Positions 20,481 to 30,858 are shown, counted from the first letter of the stretch. The stretch: 58,340 nucleotides of DNA from Bremia lactucae (GCF_004359215.1 NC_090628.1:989737-1048076), one strand, 5' to 3'. Notes: generated by a model from the sequence alone, not told the origin. Numbers and translations: made by a program.

Positions 20481-20649
20481 CTCAATTTAAATCCGGCTGC
20501 GCACTTCAACAGAAAAAATATTCTTACTATTGCGGCACTCAGAACAACCATCAACTTTGTTTGGTGAATAAAAGAAAGCATACACAGAAGATATATACCT
20601 TCTGCGTTTAATGGATCATCTGATCAATCCATCCAATAAATATTTTTAA

Positions 20650-21760
20650 ATTTACCGGCTATTTGTCAACCGTCATCCGATAGATACACAACACACAACG
20701 GCTTATTGATTACACAACCGTTGCCGGCGACACTCCACGTGTCGTCGTCCCAACTCACAATAATTTGTTCTTGAGTGTCACGATGCACCAACAAGTGGGC
20801 ACCGTGGACGTGAGAAAATTATCTCACAGTAAGTCTCGACTTTTACTAGCCCCGCCAGTACCAGTTCGTGCGCAAGTGCATTCGTGCCTGCAAGGTATGT
20901 CAACGGGTGAAGCCTAGCCCTTCATCCAGTGCGCCTCTCCAACCCCTACCACTTTCGGCAGAGTGTTGGCAGTCCGTATCGATGGACTTCGTCATCGGAT
21001 TTCCAAAGATGATCACAAAAGCAATGGAATCTTTGTTTTTGTAGACAGATTCAGCAAGATGGTACATCTTGCTGTAGTACTCGAGTCGATTACGGCTCCG
21101 TGTTGTGCCCGTGTCTTTATCGACACGGTATTTAAACTCCACGGTTTACCCCGAGAACTAGTCTCGGATAGAGATCCACAGTTTACGGCGGAGTTTTGGC
21201 AATCCGTGTTAGATCTCTCGGCTGACGGCTGACTATGTCAACTTCTGATCATCCAGAGACAGATGGTCAGACGGAACGCGTAAATCGCGTCATCGAAGAG
21301 ATACTTCGAAGTTGCGCTCAATCGTATCCGAATTGGAGCGGAATTTACCGAACGTCGAATTCGCCATCAAGTGTTCAGTGCATGCGTCTACAACGCATAC
21401 ACTGTTATTCGTGAATGGCTTACGCCATCTCTACGGTAAACCTACCTAAGCGTTTAGTCACTAATGTGGGTAGCGTAAACTACTACCCAAGTTCATTGGG
21501 CCTTTCCGTGTACTGCATCGCACAGGCAATGCGTACACAATAGAATTGCCACGTAGGATGCGAACGCATCGTGCGTTTTACGTTGGTCGGCTGCGCCCGT
21601 ACCATCAGTACGCGGCTTGTTCCGAGGACGGATCTGACCACCTTTTCAAGAATTCCTACAAGATTCTTGTGATCGCGAACCAGATTTTCATGTTGAATCT
21701 GGAATTTCTCGTGCAGGTTTCGAAGATCCTCGAAACTGCGATGAGCTGACGACAGCTCAT
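20650..21760 (+). pseudogene. Integrase and pol tail, broken (B1)
   Basis: The zinc-binding N-domain is recognisable from 20780. SMDFVIGF (about 20978) carries the first catalytic Asp, VSDRDPQFTAEFWQS (about 21160-21210) the second, and ETDGQTERVNRVIEE (21258-21305) the Glu, in a shifted frame after a stop near 21232. Several bases are missing between 21340 and 21440, removing the region after the core. The tail segment YVGRLRPYHQYAACSEDGS follows at about 21580-21640. Confidence 0.8.
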
Positions 21761-23271
21761 CACGAACAGCGTGATATTACCGTTCGTACTCCAACATGGA
21801 GTACGCACTCTTCGAACGGTCTTTCAACCGCTCGATATGATGAGCCTACACCGTCTGTTCCTTGTTCCAACGAGTGACGCTTACCGTGCTCGTGATCAAG
21901 CACTTTCTCTAATACATGAAGGTAGCGGTCACGTTTGTCGGTCGTCGATTCCGGATCCGACACAGTGGTCGGATCTAATTTTTCCTCCTCAACCACAACT
22001 ATTAGATCATTCCCACGGTGGTCAACGTTTCCTTGTGGAACGTATCGCTAACTGCCGTGATGTGAAGGGGCAGCGAAACGGGTTATCTTGTTCGCTGGTG
22101 CGGTTATCCACCTACACATGACAGCTAAGAGCCTCGTTCCCAGCTGGTTGCTGACGTTGAGGGCCTCGTCCGTCAGTATGACGAGACCCATCCGATAGTT
22201 CAGAAGGCCCATCGGAAAAATACGCGCCCCTGGCGCTTGTAATTCGATTGCAAAACGTCATTCGCATCCCGCATCTCAAAAGAGATGCGAGCCCTTCCCC
22301 AGGGCGAAGAAAGGGAATCGACATCCCCTTTTACCCTCTTCGAGTTGTCACCAGCACGGACAGGAATCACCCCACGTGAGGCATGGAAGCCCAGCCTCAC
22401 GTGACAACCGATGCAATTTATACATTGCACCGGTTGGAGTTTGTTTCTTAAACTTTACGCGATTTGCGTTAAGTTTTTGAAGCCAGGCTTCGCGTCCAAT
22501 GTCTTTGACATTGCGAATGAACGCGCTCCAGGCTTGCATAACCGAGACTTTTTCTCGCTTATTGCTGCCACTAAACCATCGATGCTTAAGAAAAGCGTCG
22601 AGATACAAATCTTTCTCAGCGCGAAAGTTCTTCGCGCTGGGATCAAGGCCATGTAGCTTTGTTGCAATAAAAAAGGGATATTTATTGTGAGGAGTAGCCG
22701 TTCTGGCAAAAGCCACGGCTTCTTTTCAGGGGCGAGATTAGACATTTTTTTGTCTTCACTCCCCTGAGTGGTACCCACTGATGCAGGGGTACCACAAGAA
22801 CTTCTCTTACGATTGCTTACGCCGTCGTCGTCACCTTGCACAGAGACACGTGCAGGTGACCGTATGGGAGATCGTACGGGCGATGAGGGATCATCCTCAT
22901 CGTCGGATCCAAATAGACTTTTACTCGTCTATCAGAATGAGCCCTCTCATTCGAAGGCTCATAGTCAACCGCCTGACGTCTATCAGGCGACTGTTCTATT
23001 CTCCCCGAGTCAGCCATTTCGTCCGGCTCGCATTCGTAGTCGACCTCCAAAGAGGGGTCGCATTCACGTGGTGAATCACCACGTGCACCCGCGGCATCGA
23101 GTGTTGCGCGAGTAGAAGATACGGCGGCAGACGGAACGTCTGCCGCAAGAGATAACATTGCATCACCCGCGGCTGCACGAACGGCAGCCGAAGGCGCGGC
23201 ACTATCAACACCCCGCATGAATTTGTTCTTCATGCGATGAAATTCAAAAGATGGTCATGACCAATAAACAT
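21590..23271 (-). pseudogene. GypB antisense ORF (copy B1)
   Basis: The minus-strand frame starts at an ATG (23271) about 70 bp inside the purine tract and runs toward pol, overlapping the pol tail tail-to-tail. Segments: PSAAVRAAAGDAMLSLAADV, then DPSLEVDYECEPDEMADSG (23010-23070), an acidic Ser-rich part, then KYPFFIATKLHGLDPSAKNF, LDAFLKHRWFSGSNKR, QAWSAFIRNVKDIGREAWL (22480-22680), LSREAGLPCLTWGDSCPC, and a heptad-type C-terminal region. Five copies in the window keep this order. The family is not recognised. Frameshifts make this copy inactive. Confidence 0.65.
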
Positions 23272-23337
23272 CGTTTTTTAATTAAGTGGTCACATAGTGA
23301 CCACTCCATCTAATGACAGTCAGAGTGATTGACGTTT

Positions 23338-23350
23338 AAGGGAGGGGTGA
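23338..23350 (+). other. Polypurine tract of B1
   Basis: AAGGGAGGGGTGA immediately before the 3' LTR start TGTAACGGGG. The same tract precedes the LTRs of B4, and its reverse complement follows those of B2, B3 and B6. It primes plus-strand DNA synthesis in LTR elements. Confidence 0.8.
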
Positions 23351-23530
23351 TGTAACGGGGTGTATCGTTACATGAAATTAACACTTAAAAGTTTATATTA
23401 AGTATTATCAAAAGGTAGATAATATTTGGAGGATATTACTTTAAATAATAATGTTCAGAAATCTTATCCATGAATAGGTATAAACCATTATATCTATTCA
23501 ACCCGCAGAACAATCAAATACATGGGTTCC
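23351..23530 (+). repeat. GypB 3' LTR, truncated by the A2 insertion
   Basis: Begins TGTAACGGGGTGTATCGTTACA and follows the 16110 LTR for about 180 bp, to the CCGCAG(A)AC word, then gives way to GypA LTR sequence at 23531. The missing remainder was not found to the right of A2. Confidence 0.8.
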
Positions 23531-24078
23531 TGTAAAGTTGCCCTAATGTTACACAGTCCCCGTTAAGTACACTTGGTGTACTTAAGGGGATGGTCAATTA
23601 TTAAATAATAGTAATCAGACCCAGCACTCGGGTGTGGTGCACATTTGTGACCAACAATTGTGTATGTGATGCACATGGGTGCATTCACATTAGGAAGGAT
23701 GATGCCCAGCGTCATCCGTGATGACGGCTAGCGTCATCCGTTCCGCAAGGTATCTAGAAAGATACGCTCGCAATACATATTAAGTGTTATCTATAGAGAT
23801 GACATTTTAATTGGTAAGAATAGGTATTTATATTTAATACGATTAATTATAAATCAGTCTGAAAACTACTTCCTACTTGGTAAGTGCGCACGAGGAGCCG
23901 GATTACCGCTCCCATGACGACACTTAACCAGAGTACTTAGTGTGTTGGGTGAGGTCGCTAACGCGCCCACCACAACTACCTAATTGCACGCAAAGAAGCA
24001 GGCTAAACCGCTTCCTCGCTGTGCTAGTGTGTGTGTGTCTAAGTAGAGCGTGGTCGCATTACGACGTGCCCGCTTACA
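23531..24078 (+). repeat. GypA 5' LTR (A2)
   Basis: 548 bp. Starts TGTAAAGTTGCCC; compared with the 3' copy it lacks about 8 bp after the first bases. Ends GCCCGCTTACA. Contains GTCATCCGTGATGACGGCTAGC, a nested palindromic word common to the family. Confidence 0.88.
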
Positions 24079-24080
24079 CT

Positions 24081-24094
24081 TGGTAGCACTTGCC
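24081..24094 (+). other. Putative primer-binding site (A2)
   Basis: TGGTAGCACTTGCC begins 2 nt after the LTR end. GypB copy B5 has TGGTAGCACTTTG at the equivalent place (minus strand, about 54140), so both families may use the same tRNA primer. The TGG start fits pairing with a tRNA CCA end; the tRNA was not identified. Confidence 0.5.
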
Positions 24095-24134
24095 ATCCTT
24101 CCCACAACCCGCATCTCTGCGTGCGTACGTTAGG

Positions 24135-25199
24135 ATGAACCTCAAATTTGATTGGGCTCATTTTCCTAACCTCTCCAAACATCATCAGGAGGTGGCAGGG
24201 CTTATGGCGCAGGGACTTGGTGAACAAGCCCTGGTCAGGCTCCTGGTTAGTCCTCCTGAGCAACATGTTGCTCAGTTGGAGCAGTTTGAGGCATTTGTGC
24301 TCGGACAGCGGAGGGCCGCGTCCGAGGCACAGGGCCATGCTGCGGCGGAGTCCGTCATTCAGACTCAAGATGAGCTGAGGCACGAGCAGGCTCGGAGGCG
24401 AGGCTCTCAACAGGACTATTTAGATGCTCTCTGCCCGGCCGCATCAGCCGAGGCCCATTCAGATGAACCCGCCCAAGTTTGATGGAACTGCGGCGCACAC
24501 GATTGTCCACTGGCTTTTAGCCGTGGAGCAATGTGGTGTCGCCCAGCTCATCGAGGACGACAGCCGGATGGTGTCGTACGCTATGTCGCATCTGCGCGGT
24601 AAGGCCTCAGAGTGGGCTTAGTCGGCGCTTATGGCGGACAGAAAGGCGTTCCCTAGATGGGCGATCTTAAAGAAAAAGATTCGCGCCATGTACCAGCCGC
24701 CGAACAACGAAGTGTTGCTTCAGGCGCGCTTCTTTGAAGCGCGACAGGCGAAGCGATCTCTGCAAGAGTACGTGTCGGCGTCCATGACCGTAGGTCCGAT
24801 TCCGGAGCACATTAAGGTGCCCCCGTTTATGAACGGACTACGGCATGGCCCATCGCGACAGGTCCTTTTCAGAAAGTGCCGTCGACGATGGAAGAGGCAA
24901 TCCCAATTGCCTTCGTTGAGGAGCAATTCTACAACAGCGCCTCGGCGACAACTTGGTATAAGCCGTCGGCCGAGAGGACAGATGCCACTCCCATGGAGTT
25001 GGGCAATGCAGACGTGATCTGTTTTAAATGCGGCGAGCGTGGCCATATGGTGGCTCGCTGTTGTGCCAGGGTCCCTGCTAGGGCAAAGATGCCCAGCAAG
25101 AGGACTCCCTACCCAACGGGCGATGGCAAGAACCAGCGTGCGAGACGCATGAGCTCGGCATCGACCACCGACGGGCCAGGAAATGCAGGAGCGCAGTAG
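24135..25199 (+). pseudogene. GypA Gag, broken (A2)
   Basis: ATG at 24135. The first frame (to 24482) is coiled and Gln/Glu-rich (PPEQHVAQLEQFEAFVLGQR). After a frame change come MNPPKFDGTAAHTIVHWLLA, HLRGKASEWA with a TAG at 24619, and the capsid segment MYQPPNNEVLLQARFFEARQ. The last frame has a CCHC zinc knuckle CFKCGERGHMVARC (about 25020-25061) and ends at TAG 25197-25199. That stop lies in a hairpin, CAGTAGGG/CCCTACTG, as in GypB, but no slippery heptamer precedes it. Confidence 0.8.
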
Positions 25200-25509
25200 G
25201 GGCGGGAAGCCCTACTGACGTGGACTCTAAAGCTACTGCTAAGTTCAGAGCTGTGGAACAAAAGGATAGCATAGTCCCTGAGGTCTCGAAATTTCGCACT
25301 TAAACACAGCTGGTCTATAGCGCTTAAGAAAAATTTATGACCAGGTGATGACCCTCCTAGTGGAGTCGGGTGCATCACAAAATTTTGTGAAATTCGCGGC
25401 TCTAAGAAAAAGAGGGGGATATTTGAGTCGCTTTGCCAGGATGGCAAGCGAGAAGAGGTGACCGTTTGTTTAGCGAACAGCGCGCTCGTTAAGTCTGGCG
25501 AATTTAAGG
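25200..25509 (+). pseudogene. GypA protease fragment before the gap (A2)
   Basis: Codons at about 25340-25390 read TLLVESGASQNFVKF, the retropepsin active-site loop with the catalytic Asp replaced by Glu (A3 still has LLVDSGASQIF at about 38475). A TAA interrupts at about 25303. The rest of the domain is in the unsequenced gap. Confidence 0.7.
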
Positions 25510-26241
25510 NNNNNNNNNNNNNNNNNNNNNNNNNNNNNNNNNNNNNNNNNNNNNNNNNNNNNNNNNNNNNNNNNNNNNNNNNNNNNNNNNNNNNNNNNNN
25601 NNNNNNNNNNNNNNNNNNNNNNNNNNNNNNNNNNNNNNNNNNNNNNNNNNNNNNNNNNNNNNNNNNNNNNNNNNNNNNNNNNNNNNNNNNNNNNNNNNNN
25701 NNNNNNNNNNNNNNNNNNNNNNNNNNNNNNNNNNNNNNNNNNNNNNNNNNNNNNNNNNNNNNNNNNNNNNNNNNNNNNNNNNNNNNNNNNNNNNNNNNNN
25801 NNNNNNNNNNNNNNNNNNNNNNNNNNNNNNNNNNNNNNNNNNNNNNNNNNNNNNNNNNNNNNNNNNNNNNNNNNNNNNNNNNNNNNNNNNNNNNNNNNNN
25901 NNNNNNNNNNNNNNNNNNNNNNNNNNNNNNNNNNNNNNNNNNNNNNNNNNNNNNNNNNNNNNNNNNNNNNNNNNNNNNNNNNNNNNNNNNNNNNNNNNNN
26001 NNNNNNNNNNNNNNNNNNNNNNNNNNNNNNNNNNNNNNNNNNNNNNNNNNNNNNNNNNNNNNNNNNNNNNNNNNNNNNNNNNNNNNNNNNNNNNNNNNNN
26101 NNNNNNNNNNNNNNNNNNNNNNNNNNNNNNNNNNNNNNNNNNNNNNNNNNNNNNNNNNNNNNNNNNNNNNNNNNNNNNNNNNNNNNNNNNNNNNNNNNNN
26201 NNNNNNNNNNNNNNNNNNNNNNNNNNNNNNNNNNNNNNNNN
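25510..26241. other. Assembly gap, 732 N
   Basis: Run of N bases. By comparison with A3 (38520-39420) it should hold the end of protease and the protease-RT linker. The printed size may be an estimate. Confidence 0.98.
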
Positions 26242-27235
26242 TAAACGGTTCGCTGCTCAAGGCTGGGATGCCTTGAGAGACAGTCTGTTCTTTCGGAGTT
26301 CTGTGGAAACATCGCGATGTGTTCCCAGAAGAAGTGCCGAGCCGCCTACCAGCAGATAGAGGCATCGGACATGAGATCGACCTCGAACCTGGCACCAAGT
26401 ATTGTGTGACCAGGCAATGGACGTTGTCAAAAGAACAAGTCGATTGTATCGATGAGTTCTTCGACAAGCGAGCCAAGGCGTGACATGTGCGTGAGAGCAA
26501 ATCGCCTCACTGCAGCCCGACCTTTGTGTGCGTAAAGCCACAAGTGGATGGCGCGTGGTTCATGCTTATAATAAGCTGAACACGGCGACCATACCGGCGC
26601 AAACGCCAATCCTGCGGAAAGATTTCTTGTTGAATTCAATGGGAAAGTCAACTATCTTTTCCGCGTTGGATTGAAGGATGACTACTATCAGGTACTCATG
26701 AGAGAGTCCGATGTAGCCAAAACAGCTGTAAGCACTCCCAGCGGTATGCTTTGGGAGTGGCTTGTGATGCCTTAAGGGTTGAAAAACGCACCAGCGACAT
26801 TCAACCGAGTGGTAGCTCACGTGATGCGACAGCACCGTGCCTACGCGCCCCATTACTTTAATGATAAATTCGTGCATAGAAGGGCCGAGGACGGGCTGAG
26901 CGCAAAGAGTCGCACAAGCGTCATTTAGACGCTGTGTTGCAGACTTTGAAAGACGCCCAACGTCAACTTGCAAAAGTGCGTCACAGGGGTCCCTGAGATA
27001 CCTGTGCGGGGTTGCATCGTAGGGCCATATGGAGTACGATTAGACAGAGACAGGATTAATTCAGCAAAGGAATGGCCAGCTCCACGGCATGAGAGGATTT
27101 GCGCCAATTCCTAGTGCTCGCTAATTACTTGCATAAATATAGCAAAAATTATGCTGAGCAAACTAAAACATTTCTGACCTCCTTAAAAAGGACGCAGAAT
27201 GGGTTTGGTTAAAAGAACAAGATGATGCATCACAT
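26242..27235 (+). pseudogene. GypA reverse transcriptase, broken (A2)
   Basis: Readable blocks: RFAAQGWDALRD at the left edge, SGWRVVHAYNKLNTATIPAQ (26540-26600), TPSGMLWEWLVMP, LKNAPATFNRVVAHVMRQHR, and HYFNDKFVHR at about 26848-26880. The catalytic motif YFDD is changed to YFND and a TAA and frameshifts occur, so it is dead. A3 retains YFDD at 40027-40038. Confidence 0.75.
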
Positions 27236-27237
27236 AA

Positions 27238-27714
27238 GTGAAGCAATATCTTGTAGAGGCAGTGGTCTTGGCATTGCGAGACGCGGATAAGTCCTTAAGC
27301 GTCATCTGCGATGCAACTAATCTTGCAATCGGCAGCGCGCTCATGCAGAAGGATGACGACGGTGTTGACCGCGTCATCTCTTATCAGTCCCGGCTTTTAA
27401 ATGCCGCGAAACTGAATTACCCCGTGCATGACAAAGAGCTACTTTCAATAAAGTATGCTCTTGTCAAGTTTCGCGGGCACCTACTCGACACCGAATCATT
27501 TTTGGTTTATACGGATCACGCATCACTGCGGACCGCAATAAACTCACCGCACCTCTCGCTCAGAATGGCAAGATGGCTCACATTCTTCTCTGAATTACAT
27601 TTCAGAGTTGAATGTAAGCCTAATAAGTCGAATATATTGGCTGACGCTTCATCGCGCAAACAAGACTTCGAGGTGAGACACCAGGAAAGTGTGTCTATGT
27701 GTCTAGTGCTATAG
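27238..27714 (+). CDS. GypA RNase H domain, open for 158 codons (A2)
   Basis: RT-type RNase H of a gypsy element. Catalytic residues are present: Asp in SVICDATNLAIGSALMQ, Glu in VHDKELLSIKYALVKF, Asp in LVYTDHASLRTAINS, and the last Asp in NILADASSRK. The preceding connection segment (VLALRDADKSL) is also open. It is a part of Pol and not an independent gene; the upstream RT is broken. Among pol pieces in the window it is one of the best preserved. Confidence 0.75.
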   Translation: MKQYLVEAVVLALRDADKSLSVICDATNLAIGSALMQKDDDGVDRVISYQSRLLNAAKLNYPVHDKELLSIKYALVKFRGHLLDTESFLVYTDHASLRTAINSPHLSLRMARWLTFFSELHFRVECKPNKSNILADASSRKQDFEVRHQESVSMCLVL

Positions 27715-27959
27715 CACAATTTCAGGTGTCGACGTTCGCAGCCATGAAAGCATACCACGTGACGAGCTCATCAGCCTCCGAAATAAGGAAGAGCAACAGT
27801 CAGTACGACCATTGTCGCCTGCTGTTGGATCACTTTGGTGGACGAAAGGTACCCCTTCCGTCACGCATAAAAGCTAAGCTAAATCGCTTTAGCTCCAGCA
27901 ATGGCCTGTTCTGGCATCAGCTGTCACCTTGTGATCCCTTGAGAATCTATGTGCCTCTG

Positions 27960-29260
27960 ACACAGATCTCAAGCTGATGATCCTACACGAGCTCCATGAT
28001 GCGCCATCAAATGGGCATCTGGGCCGTCTAATGTTTACTTGCGAACATTGTCAGCGCATTAAGCCGGCACCGTCCAGCAGTGCGCCACTGAAGACGCGTA
28101 CCGAATCCAACGGATTGTTGTAAGTCAGTAAGTCTGGACTTCATGTTTGGCATGCCGCCCGATCATAAGGGTCGGACAGGGCTAGTCGTCTTTGTAGACA
28201 GACTAAGCAAGATGGTGCATTAAGCACCATGTAAAACACTGATCACAGGCAAGGAGGTAGCTCTCTTGTTCCTGGATCATGTTTACCGACTACACGGGAT
28301 GCCCGAGTCCATTGTATTGGACCGGGATCCTTGTTTTACGTCTGATTTTTAGCGACAACTGTTCGAGCTTCCAGGTAGCATGCTCCACATGTCGACCGCA
28401 GATCATCCCCAGACCGATGGCCAAACAGAGCGTGCCAATCGGGTCGTGGCGGATGCCTAACGCACTATAGCAACTCCCAAAGAGTGGAGCAAGCAATTGC
28501 CTTTGTAGGGTTCGCTATAAAAAACAGTGTCCACGCTAGTACGGGAGAGACACCGTTTTATATTAACAGACTGCGCCATCCTCGGACGCCAGTCTCGTTT
28601 GTGCGCAGCCCGAGTCTTAGTGGGGGAGGGTCCCTCACTATGCTTGGTGCGAAAGAGGGACATAGTTTCGTCAGAATGACGATGACCCATGAGGGTATCT
28701 ACTCAATGACACAAACTTGCCTTGCCTTAGAGACCCTGCCTTCAAGAACTGTTTGATTCAATGTGTGTAGTTGCTGGCAGTTTAGCAGTGGTCAATAAAA
28801 CGACGCCTTATGTTCGACCTCTCGGCGGTATCATAGGCGAGTTTAATGCTAAAAGCGTGAGCGAGGCTCAACGCTTTCTGGATGAGCTATTAGCCATCAC
28901 ACGGAAAGTCCGTGACGTAATAACAAGCGCACAGGACAAGCAAAAAGAATATGCGGACCGAACTGGTCGCAAAAAATGAACGCTTCAGAGTGGGTAAGAA
29001 AGTACTATTAAGGTACTGCTACCCTACCTAAAAATTTAATTTCTGTACTACCTAAAGATACTACAAAGTTGTTGCCGCGTTTCATTGGCCTCTTTACGGT
29101 GGTAGAAGAGGTTGGACACCTAAATTTTAGGCTCACCCTTCCCCCGTATATGAAGACGAACCCCGTATTTTATGTCGGTCGACTGAAACGGTATGTAGAC
29201 CCAAATGAGATCACATATCCGCATCTGTCTAATGAGACCGATGATGACGCCGACTGTTAG
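27960..29260 (+). pseudogene. GypA integrase and pol tail, broken (A2)
   Basis: The zinc-binding part is seen at 28030-28080 (CEHCQRIKPAPSSSA). LDFMFGMPPDHKGRTGLVVF (about 28135-28190) holds the first Asp region, the second Asp block is at about 28318-28345, the Glu block near 28410-28450, then CFHASTGETPFYINRLRHPR. The tail at 28860-29260 includes SEAQRFLDELLAITRKVRD and NPVFYVGRLKRYVDPNEITY. Stops and frame changes throughout. Confidence 0.75.
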
Positions 29261-29269
29261 TTGACCATC

Positions 29270-30834
29270 GTTCGGGTGCGGGGGACGGTGAAGGCGAAAA
29301 GCTATCGGACCGACTCCTCCCAACACGAACAGGACTTGAAGAGCAAGATACATCACGTGAGTAAGGCAGATCACTCAGCATTATTCTCTCAAAGAGGTCC
29401 AAGCGAGTCTTCAGGCGTTCATAACCCTGACGAGCCTTCTCTCGGACATCAACGAGATCCGAGGTCAGTCGTGAGACTTGACCATCGAGATCCGCAATAT
29501 GTCGTTCAGCAGCGCTTAACGCCTATGACTGAACGGACGAAGGTAAGGCAGCCGCGAGTAGGTGGGCGAGATCGCCACTTCTATCGGGCGCCGCTTGCAC
29601 TGATGGATGCGGGTGAAAATTAACGCTTCCTTGTTGGAAGGTTGCTTGCCCTCCGCTCCGTGAGGCATAGGTATCAGATCCTCGTCCAATAAAAAGTTAT
29701 TTGAAGCGTTATAATTCTTGGGAATTGATCGATACCCTACGTATTGATGTGCCCGGCTTGGTGGCTGCCTATAAAGGAGCACCAGCTGAGGCCTCTTCGC
29801 GAGTCTCAAATAGACTAGCAGAAGTAGCGTTGTGAGAAGAAACACGGGGTACAGTACCGCCCATGATTTCTTTCACACGCAAGCGTGCGAATTAATTTGT
29901 TGTGACCGCTGCTTCCTCCCATTGGAATGCGGATGAATGCGGCGCAGGAATTCTGCCTCGTATTGATCGGGCGTTTCATTTGAACGCAACACGACCGGGA
30001 TCGGGAAAAGCCCAAGCGATTTTCCCTGAGCCCTCCATAATTAAAGGACGCCATAATAGTTATGTGCGTCTACAAGAGCGCGCTCTAGGAGCGACGCTCT
30101 TGGCTCGTTTAATCGAGGCCATTTAGATGTTGAGGTCATCAGAGATATGCCACCCGTCATATAGCCACGTTCTAAACGACTGGCTTGTGACACCGACTGA
30201 GCACGCTCACGTGTCGTCGGCGGAGCTTAAGGCTCCGAGTTCTCTATGTCAGAACCATAACGGATTATGGTTTGAGCATAAGAAGTTGTGGTTATACTCA
30301 ACGAAGAAGCGGCTGCGCCTTTATTGGCAACGCTCTCATTACCTGTCGCTGCGCTATCCAGCGCAGACGACGAGACAGCATTCGCAAACGTTGCTGTCTC
30401 CATGTTGTGAGCCATGAGAGAAGTTTGGATGGGCAATAATGCGCCATCATCATTTCTCCTGAGCTCTTTGTCCACATCACTATTATAAGGTGACGGCAAC
30501 GGTGTCGACTTATTGTAGTCGACAATGAGCGACGGATCAACATCCTCACTGTTAAAGCGGGATGGATCCTTTAGCCCCGTTAACGCGACAGCAGCAGTAG
30601 CTGTCGGCGTTTTGACTAAGAAATTAGACGGGGCCGGCGAATTAACGCGGCGCGTGCGCTTAGTGTGAGGTTGAGTGGGCGTCTTCGCAGACGACCCACC
30701 AACGTGGCCTCTTTTTAATTGGCATCTTTGGCGCCGTGTATGGAAACACAGGTCGCTAAAGTGATTGAGTGAACTAGCGGTGCGTAAAGCTGCTCGCAAT
30801 TCCTCGCTCCTTTTTGACGAATTTAAAAATGTAC
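29270..30834 (-). pseudogene. GypA antisense ORF (copy A2)
   Basis: Minus strand, opposite to pol. The longest open part (30799-30227, about 190 codons) is basic at first (KTPTQPHTKRTRR), then has DVDPSLIVDYNKSTPLPSPY (about 30500-30560) and a Ser/Ala-rich acidic part. Further on is an ATG-independent stretch with a clear coiled coil, AERHIADLDGQVSRLTSDLV then REKARQGYERLKTRL (29530-29400), and an Arg/Ser-rich end overlapping the pol tail. The DPSL-x-VDY motif is shared with the GypB antisense frame. Function unknown. Confidence 0.6.
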
Positions 30835-30844
30835 ATTCGTTCTT

Positions 30845-30858
30845 TAAGGGGGGTATGG
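30845..30858 (+). other. Polypurine tract of A2
   Basis: TAAGGGGGGTATGG directly before the 3' LTR start TGTAAAGGGC; compare AAGAAAGGGGTGG before the A3 LTR. Confidence 0.7.

Larger units (their letters stand above)
16110..23530 (+). mobile_element. GypB copy B1: Ty3/gypsy element with intact gag, 3' LTR cut by A2
   Basis: Order: 5' LTR 16110-16536, gag 16549-17733, frameshift signal, protease, linker, RT, RNase H, integrase, pol tail, antisense frame (minus strand), purine tract 23338-23350, 3' LTR from 23351. The 3' LTR stops at 23530 where the GypA copy A2 begins. RT-before-integrase order and the DCGASNNF protease, YFDD RT and D,D,E integrase blocks place it in Ty3/gypsy. Gag is open, pol is broken in several places, so the copy is probably not autonomous. 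Confidence 0.92.

Noticed and set aside
25109..26500. Long frames running through the N bases
   Set aside because: They exist only because unknown bases contain no stops.
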